This document shows positions 16,644-25,511 of a stretch of 64,000 bases of DNA, piece by piece. The notes beneath the pieces were generated by a model that was not told the DNA's origin, did no database searches, and saw only the letters and a list, made by a program, of their open reading frames with translations. The stretch comes from Alteraquisediminimonas sediminicola. Lineage in GTDB: Bacteria > Pseudomonadota > Alphaproteobacteria > Sphingomonadales > Sphingomonadaceae. The stretch covers positions 62,001-126,000 of the forward strand of contig NZ_JAHXZS010000008.1 in assembly GCF_019740335.1 (NCBI RefSeq). Direction: 5' to 3'. The position numbers and the translations under genes are program-made. Positions within the stretch are counted from its first letter, which is position 1, and every line of letters begins with the position of its first letter.

Positions 16644-17375
16644 ATGCTTGGCCTAAAGCCTTTGGACGACGTTGACGCCTTTACCTGGCTGCAATTTACG
16701 TCTGCCGCACTGGAGGCAATGGAGTTGCCACTCGGCAAATATCCCATACGGACATCGCGTATGGAGGAGTCCATCCAGCGAGGGGGCAATCTTTCTGTCC
16801 CCGACCTCATGCGCGGCCTCATGGACTGGATGGATGTCACCGATGACCCCGTCTCGACCTCGCATAGCCTGCGCCAAATCCTCGACCGATATTTTCCTGA
16901 CAATGGAGAAACGGCGCCATCATTTACGTTTGAGAATGAGCATGGCGGCAAGTTCAGATTTGGTCTTGGAATCGTCGACCAGGCGCAACCGCTGGTGGCC
17001 TGGCAAAGGCGCCAATGGGTGGTCGCGATTGGATGTCCACGCAAGATCGAACCAGGTCGTATGACCTTGGCGGCGCCGGGCCCCATTACCCTGCGCGTCG
17101 CCCAATCCATCATAGGGCATGCCGCGCTAATCGATATAGGCGGACCTATCGATAGCTATGAGACCGCACGCGCGAGTAGCCGACGCACCGGCAGTTTTTA
17201 TAATTGGGAAAGCACAGCTGCGACAATTGTCGATTGGGAATTTGGCTATGCCATTACTGACCGCGACGGTGTGTTGGAACCTAACGACGCGATGGTGGCA
17301 TTGCCGCCGGCCCATGAGTGGCTGTGCCCGCATCAACTGGCCACCCTCATCGCTATCGGGAACGGATATCTCTAG
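16644..17375 (+). CDS. Hypothetical protein in the phage-derived island
   Basis: An open frame of 243 codons from the ATG at 16644 (an in-frame TTG lies at 16638). I do not recognise the family. The composition is protein-like and soluble, rich in aromatic residues (MDWMDVTDD, AWQRRQWVVAIGCPRK, FYNWESTAATIVDWEFGYAI), with no signal peptide or membrane segment. No ribosome-binding site is obvious before either start, so the true N-terminus may be missing. It sits between the methyltransferase operon and the broken protease gene and is probably island cargo. Confidence 0.5.
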   Translation: MLGLKPLDDVDAFTWLQFTSAALEAMELPLGKYPIRTSRMEESIQRGGNLSVPDLMRGLMDWMDVTDDPVSTSHSLRQILDRYFPDNGETAPSFTFENEHGGKFRFGLGIVDQAQPLVAWQRRQWVVAIGCPRKIEPGRMTLAAPGPITLRVAQSIIGHAALIDIGGPIDSYETARASSRRTGSFYNWESTAATIVDWEFGYAITDRDGVLEPNDAMVALPPAHEWLCPHQLATLIAIGNGYL

Positions 17376-17621
17376 AACCTGCCACAGGCGAAGCGCGCGT
17401 TGTCAGCTGCCGCAGGGCATCGGTTTCGGGGGCTCGCAAGGCCATGCAGGCACCTCGGTGGCGGACCTTTCGTTATGGCGCACGCTGTCTGTTAAGTTGG
17501 CAGTCCGGAACGACACCTTTCAAAGCAGAAGGGGGGGTAAGCTGCCATGCCGCTATTCGATTCGGTTGCAGGCGCGCAAAATGCGGCCGCAAAGCTGCTA
17601 GCATCAGCAGGGTATTTCTGG
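17376..17621. other. Short gap, nothing supportable
   Basis: The 246 bases between the unknown gene and the convergent protease remnant hold no gene I can support and no clear terminator. Confidence 0.3.
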
Positions 17622-18260
17622 TTAGCTTCCGCCCATCAGGCGGCGCGTCATCGTATCGAAGGAGTCCTCGGCATTCTCTGCATCATCAAAGCGGGTCGCG
17701 CGGAGCATTCGCTCAAGGTGCAACAGCGAGATGGTGAAGTCGTACCGGTCGGAAGCCAGTGCAATTTCCTCGCACGGCTCGGCAAACCAGACATCGCTGC
17801 CATGCGTCATCTGTCCCCGACTTTTCTCTAGAAGGTCAGACTGTGCCGCGAGCGATTGCGCGGGCACTGCGATGGGCGGCCGTCCTGCCGTCTTGATATA
17901 GACCCCTGTTCGCAGGGCTGCGGGGCTCGACCTAGCCCACAGGATGAAGCCATCGCGCGACACCACCATCACCGACCGGCGCTCAGTGTATTGCAGCCAG
18001 CGCAGCGTGACTGCGACCAGCGAGACGCCGTAACGCTCGGCACAGCCGCCGAGGTCATCCAGTGCCGGTTTGGCCTTGGCATCGATCTGGCGGCGGAAGT
18101 CGTCCAGCGGCATCAGCAGGCTTGCAGCGAACTCGTTGGCCTGTGCCTCAATCTGCCGGTATTCGCTTTCCCAGCGCATCATATCCTGCTGGCCGCATTC
18201 TAGGCCATCGGGAAAGCGCAGGCGGTGTAGCAGGTAGTGCCCGAACCGTGCTTCGCACAT
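17622..18260 (-). pseudogene. Truncated ImmA/IrrE-family metallopeptidase
   Basis: The surviving 212 codons match the C-terminal part of ImmA/IrrE peptidases (COG2856): FGHYLLHRLRFPDGLEC, then IEAQANEFAASLLMPLDDFR and a C-terminal domain. These enzymes cleave phage or mobile-element repressors and usually have an N-terminal helix-turn-helix partner or domain. Here the frame is closed by a stop at 18288-18290, so the N-terminal half is missing, and the zinc motif HExxH has lost its first half: where relatives read TLCHEFGH this gene reads TMCEARFGH. It cannot be a working protease. Confidence 0.65.
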
Positions 18261-18287
18261 GGTGAGAATGTGCTGCGTGGCACGGCC

Positions 18288-18744
18288 CTAATGATATGCA
18301 AACACAACGCGAAGATCTGCTGCCCGCGCGAGGCATCGACTAGCAGGTCTCAATGAGTGAAGCCATGGCTGTCCATCGCTTGCCACCGCCAGTGAACAGG
18401 TAGTTTTACGACCGAGCGCGACGGGACGGATATGCGGCCAGCAAGCAGTGAGCGTAATCTTGCCGGCGGCGGTCAACTGCTCAGAACCTGCATATGCGCC
18501 TGCTATAGTCGTGGCACCAGTTGCTGCGCACAGGCCGCTCAGCCATCGGCGAAACCTATACCCGACAGCCCCCCCCCTGCATGATGATTGCGCTGGGCAG
18601 CTCCGCCTCGGTGACCAACAATGAACCGCGCCGGGGTTGCCCGAGGCCAATTGGTTTACAATACGCATAACGGGCTGGATGACTTGCGAGGGCGGGGCAT
18701 GAAAGTGATCTGCTACCCGCCTTCTTAATAGCTGACTCTCGCAC
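18288..18744 (-). pseudogene. Frameshifted small gene interrupted by a nine-G tract
   Basis: Two overlapping minus-strand frames join if one G is removed from the run of nine at 18569-18577 (C on the plus strand). The upstream frame ends in VTEAELPSAIIMQGG; the downstream frame continues AVGYRFRRWLSGLCAATGAT for about 90 codons to a stop at 18288. The left-hand repeat at 12646-12688 keeps the same reading as AELPSAIMVQGAVG with five G. Either a broken gene, a phase-variable tract or a sequencing error is possible. I do not recognise the family. Confidence 0.35.
18561..18608 (+). repeat. Island-flanking imperfect repeat, right copy
   Basis: This is the right copy of the repeat at 12646-12688, in the same orientation, with four extra C in the homopolymer. 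The two copies are 5.9 kb apart and enclose the terminase, DUF5681, methyltransferase, unknown and protease genes. Confidence 0.6.
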
Positions 18745-20491
18745 TGAAAATCATACGCCAGTCACCCTCATTGGTGCGCGGCGCAGATGTCATAGCGCGC
18801 GCAGCATAGACGCTACCCGCAAAAGCCCTGCCAAGCTGGTATTGCGCGCCCGCCCCCAGCGAGAAGGGGGTCATGTCTTTTTGGGTCCGCCACTGGCGGG
18901 CATATCCAGCATCGACAAAAAGATAGGGCTGCACAACCTGCTGTCCCGGCATCGACCACGAAGGCGCATAAAGCGCATTGCGCAAGACGACAGCGGCATC
19001 ATAACCACCGTCATCAAGCGAATAGCCACGCACATAGCCCGATGCGCCGATGCCGAACTGCTCGCTGTCGGGCAACGGCCCGGTGGCCATATGTCCGATC
19101 AATTCGGTACTCAATCGGGCGCGCCCAAGCCTGATCGACCGGGCGTAACTGCCTTCCACATAGCCATAACGGCTATCCGTCACCCGACCATTGGTATGAA
19201 TTGTCAGGGCCTTTGCACCATTGCGGCGACCGATCCCGCCTGGACTAACATGCACAGTCAGGCTGAGATAGGACGTGCCAAGCCGATCGGTCATGGCATT
19301 TTCAACATTTGCATAGAGTTGGATGACATCTATTTGAGCCGTGCTCAGCGCAATATCGCCAAAGGCCACCTGTCGCTTGCTGCGACGCGCCTCAACGCCA
19401 AATTCAAGGTCGCCCCATGCGCCGCTGGCCTGCCGCCAACCCAGCACAGCCTCACTGGTCTGTTGCGTGATATCAAACGGCCCATTGGCCTGTCTGGTCT
19501 CGATGTGCGCCAGCGTCAGGTCGATGGACTGCCGTGGCGCAATGCCGAAATTGACGATGCCGGCATGGCTGCGATAAGCGCCTGCATCACCGTCAAGCAG
19601 ATCATCCGACCCAGTAAACTGATAGGCAATCCGCAAGTCAGGTGCCATGCGCACAGGTGCTGCTTCAAAACCGGCAAACAGCCGGTTCCTGCCTGTGGCC
19701 GACGATCCGCTGTTAGAAATACCCGCATACACACGCCAAGGCTTAGTATCGGCCACGGAGAGCGTAAGGTTAGTGCGGCCAAGCCCATCGCCCGGAGAGA
19801 ACAGCGTCTCCACATTCCGAAATGGATTGCGGTTGAGCCAGTTGAGATCCTGCGAGAGTATCCGGACATCAATCGGCGCATTTGTACGCTGACGAATATG
19901 GTCCTTGATATAGCTGGCCGATGGCCTCGGATTGCCGACCACCTCGATCTCGCCAGCGGTAAATTCAATCACCCTGATCTGCAATATGCCTTGGGTTACC
20001 TCTTGTTCAGGGATCGACACCGACAGGAATGGAAAACCACGCGCGCGATAATAACGGGTGATGGCGATCTGCAACTCCCCAATCAGGCGGCGCGACAGCG
20101 GACGACCGAGATAAGGGGCCAGTATCGCGCGGGCAGCCGGATTGTCGAGACGCGCAACCCGATGCGTGTCGATACCCGACGCAGCGTCCACCAGCACATC
20201 ACTGGACGTCGCCAGCAGGACGACCGCCTTCAGCGCCGCCCCAATCGGGCGATCGTCCTGATCGGAGGACAGCGGGCTGTCAGGCCCCATCGGCTGGCCA
20301 TGAAGTGTCGGCGCAGGCGGCAGATTGCGTTCAAGCACCTGTGCAGCAACGCCGCTGCTGCCCAGCGCCAGCACCACGCCGGAGCAGAGCAACATTGAAC
20401 GCAACACCGACCCCTGCCACGCGGCAGGCGGGCGATCATGCGTCATATCATTCATAGCCGATCCATTATGAGCGTCCGCAAACATGATCAT
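18725..20491 (-). CDS. TpsB outer-membrane transporter (ShlB/FhaC/HecB family)
   Basis: A 588-residue two-partner secretion pore. A signal segment ending in SSGVAAQ lies near residues 40-50. It is followed by POTRA domains (LIGELQIAITRYYRARGFPFLSVSIPEQEV, then LQIRVIEFTAGEIEVVGN) and a 16-strand beta-barrel. The barrel has the diagnostic VRGY motif near residue 487 (GYVRGYSLDDGG) and ends in a phenylalanine-rich strand closing with SARVSY. It exports the adhesin encoded immediately upstream. The ATG at 20491 overlaps the adhesin's TGA, with GGAG 8 bases before it, so translation is coupled and secretion would match substrate supply. Confidence 0.9.
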   Translation of the reverse strand: MIMFADAHNGSAMNDMTHDRPPAAWQGSVLRSMLLCSGVVLALGSSGVAAQVLERNLPPAPTLHGQPMGPDSPLSSDQDDRPIGAALKAVVLLATSSDVLVDAASGIDTHRVARLDNPAARAILAPYLGRPLSRRLIGELQIAITRYYRARGFPFLSVSIPEQEVTQGILQIRVIEFTAGEIEVVGNPRPSASYIKDHIRQRTNAPIDVRILSQDLNWLNRNPFRNVETLFSPGDGLGRTNLTLSVADTKPWRVYAGISNSGSSATGRNRLFAGFEAAPVRMAPDLRIAYQFTGSDDLLDGDAGAYRSHAGIVNFGIAPRQSIDLTLAHIETRQANGPFDITQQTSEAVLGWRQASGAWGDLEFGVEARRSKRQVAFGDIALSTAQIDVIQLYANVENAMTDRLGTSYLSLTVHVSPGGIGRRNGAKALTIHTNGRVTDSRYGYVEGSYARSIRLGRARLSTELIGHMATGPLPDSEQFGIGASGYVRGYSLDDGGYDAAVVLRNALYAPSWSMPGQQVVQPYLFVDAGYARQWRTQKDMTPFSLGAGAQYQLGRAFAGSVYAARAMTSAPRTNEGDWRMIFSARVSY

Positions 20492-23400
20492 CGAACGTCG
20501 CTCCAGCTCATTTTTGTTGGCGCCTTCATGGAAGGCATCCCCGAATTACGTGCGGCGGGCCCATATTGCGGACTCTGCCAGGGCTTCAGGCGCAAAGAAC
20601 TGCCCGGCGCTGTCAGCGTGTCGGGCAAAATGGTCAGCAAGTCGAGCAAGCTGCCTTGGGTGGCGCGATGCGCACCCGTAGCGGCGTTGATCGTGACCGC
20701 CGTATACATTGTGCCGGTCAGATGATCATCATGGGCCAGACATGCATCGCCGATTGGACAGATCATATCCCGGTTCGCATCTTCATAAGAGCGACCCAAG
20801 CCATCGGCGGTGACCGTGATCGGCCGCACCGTGACCGTGAGCGTGCCATTGACGAAGCTAAGCTGATAATTGGCCGATGCGGCCAAAGTGCCTTGGGTAA
20901 TATCATATGTGCCGATGGCGGCGCTAAGGTCGGCCAATGACGACAGTTCGCCGCTCAGCCTGTCCCCGTTCACAAGGTTCCCAGCAATGATATTGTAAGT
21001 CAGCTGCGGGTTCGCATCCCCGTACGCACGACTGAGATTATCCGCACTCACCGTGATCGGTCGGGCCGTGACCGTGAGCGCGCCATTGACCAAGCCAATC
21101 TGATAATTGGCCGATGCCAGAGTGCCTTGAGTAATATCATATGTGCCGATGGCGGCACTAAGGCCAGCCAATGACGACAATTCGCCGTCCAGACTGTCCC
21201 CGTTCACAAGATTCCCAGCAATGATATTGTACGTCAGCTGCGGGTTAGCATCCCCGTACATACGACTGAGATTATCCGCACTCACCGTGATCGGTCGGGC
21301 CGTGACCGTGAGCGTCGACGGTATATACACAATCCGGGCCGCGCCACCTTGGGTGCGCGTGGCGCTAGCGCCAATGCCGGAAATGTCATAGCTGCCGACA
21401 TTGCTGGTTGCATCTGCGCTGGTGGCGATGGCCGGATCACTAGTCAGTGTGTTCCAATAGCCTGTGCCCAATATGCTGTAGGATAGACCGCCAAAATCAG
21501 GGTTGCTGTCACCATAAGTACGTGAATAATCACCGGCGAACTTGATCCCGACGACCCCAGATACGCCATAAATCTCAGGGTGATAGCCTGCGCTGGCCGG
21601 TGCCCATATTGTGTCAAAGTCGAAGCCCGAATAGGCGGAGGACTTGAACGCGTAATTGGCCGCAGCCGACTGGGAAGGATCACTGGTCACAGCGGCAACA
21701 CCAGCTACCGAACCGTTACCCACGCCATTTACCTGCCCGGTCGTATAGCTATCCCAAAAAGCGTTGCTGATCGTGCCCGGATTGTAGCCAACAAGCCCGC
21801 CAACATTAGAGCTTCCGCTGACCACGCCAGTCGCATAGGCATTGTTGACCATGCCGCCAGCGTAATTCCAACCAACAAGCCCTCCTACTTTATCGACCCC
21901 GCTGACCACGCCGGTCGCATAGGCATTGCTGATCGTGCCATTATAGTCATTATAACCAACGAGCCCACCGATACTGCTCCATCCACTGACCGCAGTTGTA
22001 GCATAGGAAGTGCTAATCGTGCCGGGGTTCACACCGACTAGACCGCCAACAGAATCAGCGCCGCTGACCACGCCGGTCGCATAAGTGTTGCTGATCGCGC
22101 CTGTGTTGAAGCCAGCCAACCCGCCGACAAAATATGACCCGCTGACATTGCTATCCTGCAAGCCTACATCGTCAATGATGCCGCCATTCCAACCGAAAAG
22201 ACCGACATAATTCTGTGACGACCGCGCAATGGTCAGGTCGTTGATGACATGGCCGCCACCCGACAGCGTTCCCGTAAAAGGATTGCCCATACGACCCAGC
22301 GGTGAAAAACCGGATGCATTCCACATACCCGAATGGTTCGTGGCAAAATTACCAGTTTCCGAAGCGTCAATATCATTTGCAAGCGTGTAGCTCGCGCCCA
22401 GGTCCATCTCCATGAGCTGAAGTTGGTGGGCATTGGTAATTGTGGTCGACCATTCAGAACGCAAGAACGGCCGCGTGCCATCCGCCATGAACCACGTATT
22501 GGTAAAGTCGAAGCCCGAATAAGCGGCAGGATTGAACGCGTAGTTGCCGTCTTCGGATTTCGTCGGATCGCTGGTTATGGCTGTAAGGCCCGATGACAAA
22601 TTATACCCGGAGCCATTCAACCGCCCAGTCGAATAGCTGTCCCAATATGCGTTGGTGATGTTGCCATAATAAAGGCCGACCAACCCGCCAACAGTATTTA
22701 CGCCCGTAACGGCCCCAGTTGCATAAGCATTGGTGACAGAACCACCTGCATCATTTGTACCGATCAGCCCGCCAACACTACCAGATCCGCTGACAGCACC
22801 AGTGGCATATACGTTGGTCATGGTGCCGTTATTGTAGCCAGCCAATCCGCCGACAGCTCCACTCGCGCTGACCGACCCGGTCGCATAGGCATTGGTCAGC
22901 ATCGTGCCACTGAAGTTACCGAAGAGACCGCCGACAGTTTCATTACCCGAGACCGCACCGGTCGCATAGACATTGCTAATTTCGCTGAGGCCCAATCCAA
23001 CGAGACCGCCAATGATTCTCGTTCCACTCACCGAGCCGGTGGCATAGGCATGATTGATCGTGCCCTCGCTCATACCAGCCAGCCCACCGACATAATTGGT
23101 GCCATTGACCGCGCCGGTCGCATAGACATTACTGATCGTGCGATAGTTCACGCCGACAAGCCCGCCGACAAACTCCAACCCGCTGACAGCACCGCGGGTA
23201 TAGGCTTTACTGATCGTGCCATAATTAACGCCGACAAGCCCGCCGACCCAATTACCAGTGGCGACGACCGTGCCAGTGGCATGGGCATTGTTGATCGTGC
23301 CGCCTGACAGGCCAACAAGGCCACCGACATACTCCACCCCGCTGACCGCGCCGGTCGCATAGGCATTGCTGATCGTGCCAGTGTTCACGCCAACAAGCGC

Positions 23401-25152
23401 GCCAGTATAACGGTTACCGCGGATACTGCCGCCTAGCATACCGATGTCACGAATAGCGCCACTATTCCAACCAAATAGACCGACATAATTCTGTGTTGGC
23501 CGGTTAATGATGAGATCGTTCACCCCATGCCCGAGACCCGCCAGTGTCCCCTCAAATCGATTGACATTATCGCCGATCGGCGCAAATCCAGCACCACCAT
23601 TCCACCCAGCCGTAGCGGCTGCGTCAATCCCATTGCCCAGCGCATAATAGCCGGTCAGATTGCTTGCCATAGCCTGAAGCTGGTCGACATTATGGATTAA
23701 TATATAGGCATTGCCATCAATGTTCAGGCTGGCATTATCCCCTGACAGCGTGATGGCGCCACTGTTCAGCTGATAGTCGCGTCCTGCGCCAAAGGCCATC
23801 ACCAGTCCAGCGCTTGCTCCGGTTGCCGTGATATCGCGATTAATCACAATGTCCCGTTCAGCCGTCAGCGTCAGCGTCGTATTCGCGCTCCAGTTGACGC
23901 TATCGCTGACAATGATATCGCCATTGCCCTCCGTCGCACCATTGGCGCTCTGGATTTCGACATTGGACGTTGCCAATTGCGCTGACAATGTCGCGCCGGT
24001 CACGTCACCACCCGTGGCAGCAATCGTAAAGTCCTTGGGGTCGATCAACCAACTGCCCGCGCGCGCGCCCGCACCGAGCGTAGAAATGTGCACATCGTCC
24101 GCAATCGTCACGTGCGCGGCGGATGTCTCGATAAAGCCGCCATCGCCCTGAAGCGCGCTCGCATCGAGAACTGTGCCCGCAATAAGGCTGGTTTGGGCCG
24201 TGTCAGCTGACCCGATCAGGATCATCCCGCCCGCCCCTGTCGATGTCCGGGCGGTCAGGGTGCTGTCGGCCACTGCAATTGCGCCGCCCGTGCCTGCCGT
24301 AAGGTAAATGCGGCCATCATTCGTACCAATGCCGGTCGCCTTGATCACACCGCGGGTGTCACCCGCCAACGCGTATATACTGCCCCCATTGGCGCGCAGT
24401 TCAACCGTTGCAGCCTCAACCCCGCCAGCGTTGAGCGCGTTTGTCCCGGCACCGCCAATCAGCACCTTGAAGCGGCCATCGCTGTCGCCCCGATCGACCA
24501 GCAAAATCGTGCTGCCGGCGAGCAGGGCAGCCGTCCCGTAGGGTGCTGCAATCGCACCTTGGTTCACCGTATGAAATGCCGCCAGCACGATGTCACCGCC
24601 AAGCGCCCCGATCCGGCCAAGATTGACCACAGATGCAGTCGAGGAGCCAGCCAGCGTCAAATCGCCGCCCCCCATAAAGGCATCATTGGACAGTGAGAGT
24701 GTCGAGGCGACAAAGCTGCCGCCCACATCAACAACGCCATCCTTGCCAATAATCACCCCATTGGGATTAAGCAGATAGACCGAGCCTGAAGCGGACAGCA
24801 GACCATCGATGGAGGACACGCCTGAGCCCGTCACGCGATTAAGAGTCGCCCCAGATCCGTTGTCAAAATGAACACTGCCATTTTCACCGATAGAAAAGGC
24901 GCTCCAATCAATGACGGCCTTGGATGTGCTCTGCGTAATATTGAGGCCGCCTGAAGCAGATGAACTGATTACAGCCGATCCGGCGACGATATTGCCATTC
25001 TGGGGCAGCACGATAGCAGCATCGAACGACTGGGCGGCGGCCTGACCGGATAAAACCAGCGCAGGCGCGATCAGCGCAGTCGTAAACAACATACGAGTCA
25101 TGCGCAGACGCGAGAAAGCTCGCCTCCCCCAAGTGGATGCCGCGTCACGCAT
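20488..25152 (-). CDS. TpsA filamentous haemagglutinin-like adhesin with GLUG and MBG repeats
   Basis: A very large secreted exoprotein (1554 residues from the ATG at 25152, which has AAGGGG 7 bases upstream; an in-frame ATG lies at 25173). Domains in order: a long signal peptide ending GQAAAQ; a TPS secretion domain with NPNGVIIGKDG; a beta-helical stretch; two blocks of GLUG repeats (about ten and five, pattern VGGLVGxNxGTISNAYATGAVSG); then four MBG-type domains (SRxYGDANPQLTY), the last degenerate. The only two cysteines in the whole protein are close to the C-terminus in MICPIGDACL. It is exported by the downstream TpsB. Likely roles are surface adhesion or biofilm matrix. Confidence 0.88.
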   Translation of the reverse strand: MRDAASTWGRRAFSRLRMTRMLFTTALIAPALVLSGQAAAQSFDAAIVLPQNGNIVAGSAVISSSASGGLNITQSTSKAVIDWSAFSIGENGSVHFDNGSGATLNRVTGSGVSSIDGLLSASGSVYLLNPNGVIIGKDGVVDVGGSFVASTLSLSNDAFMGGGDLTLAGSSTASVVNLGRIGALGGDIVLAAFHTVNQGAIAAPYGTAALLAGSTILLVDRGDSDGRFKVLIGGAGTNALNAGGVEAATVELRANGGSIYALAGDTRGVIKATGIGTNDGRIYLTAGTGGAIAVADSTLTARTSTGAGGMILIGSADTAQTSLIAGTVLDASALQGDGGFIETSAAHVTIADDVHISTLGAGARAGSWLIDPKDFTIAATGGDVTGATLSAQLATSNVEIQSANGATEGNGDIIVSDSVNWSANTTLTLTAERDIVINRDITATGASAGLVMAFGAGRDYQLNSGAITLSGDNASLNIDGNAYILIHNVDQLQAMASNLTGYYALGNGIDAAATAGWNGGAGFAPIGDNVNRFEGTLAGLGHGVNDLIINRPTQNYVGLFGWNSGAIRDIGMLGGSIRGNRYTGALVGVNTGTISNAYATGAVSGVEYVGGLVGLSGGTINNAHATGTVVATGNWVGGLVGVNYGTISKAYTRGAVSGLEFVGGLVGVNYRTISNVYATGAVNGTNYVGGLAGMSEGTINHAYATGSVSGTRIIGGLVGLGLSEISNVYATGAVSGNETVGGLFGNFSGTMLTNAYATGSVSASGAVGGLAGYNNGTMTNVYATGAVSGSGSVGGLIGTNDAGGSVTNAYATGAVTGVNTVGGLVGLYYGNITNAYWDSYSTGRLNGSGYNLSSGLTAITSDPTKSEDGNYAFNPAAYSGFDFTNTWFMADGTRPFLRSEWSTTITNAHQLQLMEMDLGASYTLANDIDASETGNFATNHSGMWNASGFSPLGRMGNPFTGTLSGGGHVINDLTIARSSQNYVGLFGWNGGIIDDVGLQDSNVSGSYFVGGLAGFNTGAISNTYATGVVSGADSVGGLVGVNPGTISTSYATTAVSGWSSIGGLVGYNDYNGTISNAYATGVVSGVDKVGGLVGWNYAGGMVNNAYATGVVSGSSNVGGLVGYNPGTISNAFWDSYTTGQVNGVGNGSVAGVAAVTSDPSQSAAANYAFKSSAYSGFDFDTIWAPASAGYHPEIYGVSGVVGIKFAGDYSRTYGDSNPDFGGLSYSILGTGYWNTLTSDPAIATSADATSNVGSYDISGIGASATRTQGGAARIVYIPSTLTVTARPITVSADNLSRMYGDANPQLTYNIIAGNLVNGDSLDGELSSLAGLSAAIGTYDITQGTLASANYQIGLVNGALTVTARPITVSADNLSRAYGDANPQLTYNIIAGNLVNGDRLSGELSSLADLSAAIGTYDITQGTLAASANYQLSFVNGTLTVTVRPITVTADGLGRSYEDANRDMICPIGDACLAHDDHLTGTMYTAVTINAATGAHRATQGSLLDLLTILPDTLTAPGSSLRLKPWQSPQYGPAARNSGMPSMKAPTKMSWSDVR
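20814..21284 (-). repeat. Two tandem 237/234-base MBG-domain repeats
   Basis: Units at 20814-21050 and 21051-21284 are nearly identical at DNA level, differing mainly by one missing codon and scattered changes. Each codes for one MBG-like domain beginning TARPITVSADNLSR. The high DNA identity suggests recent duplication and possible copy-number change. Confidence 0.8.
21740..23440 (-). repeat. GLUG-motif repeat region of the adhesin
   Basis: Roughly 66-base periodic coding repeats, recognisable by recurring plus-strand phrases such as GTCGCATAGGCATTGCTGAT. They fall into two blocks separated by a non-repetitive spacer. They are in-frame protein repeats and not a CRISPR array: there are no constant repeats with unique spacers. 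Confidence 0.75.
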
Positions 25153-25511
25153 ATCGATGCCCCTTATGCCCATCGTAAATTAAGGCTGAGCCAAGGCGCA
25201 GCATTTATAATTTGTTAAATATTAATATTTTCCATGATTTCGAGTCCAGATAAGGCCAATCTGATCCGAACCACGCGGTGGATCTGTGCAGGTGCGGTAT
25301 ATGCCACCATGCGAAGGTCGTCTTCGCCGACACCAGACCCGCGCATCAAGGCCAGCACCCGGCGCCGTCATCTCGACGGCTGCTCAGACACACCAATGCA
25401 CCGAAACAAACGGAAATCGAGCGCTTTGGTATAATACGGACTGACAATTTAAATAGTACAAGTGCACAGTCTGACGTAGGACCGTGGAGTGGAATGTTTC
25501 CGTATTCGGAT
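25153..25511. other. AT-rich leader between the AraC gene and the adhesin
   Basis: Both flanking genes are on the minus strand. A very AT-rich stretch around 25207-25235 lies about 60 bases before the adhesin start and is the likely promoter zone. No gene or clear terminator was seen in the rest. Confidence 0.35.

Noticed and set aside
17547-17831. A 94-codon plus-strand frame with a G-rich stretch before its ATG
   Set aside because: Most of it is opposite the ImmA/IrrE remnant, and it has no protein-like motif.
18842-20398. A 518-codon open frame on the plus strand opposite the TpsB gene
   Set aside because: It mirrors the TpsB coding frame, has no recognisable domain or ribosome-binding site, and is an effect of codon bias.
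21740-23440. Regular repeats that might be a CRISPR array
   Set aside because: The repeats are in-frame GLUG protein motifs inside a continuous 1554-codon gene and lack constant repeat and unique spacer structure.
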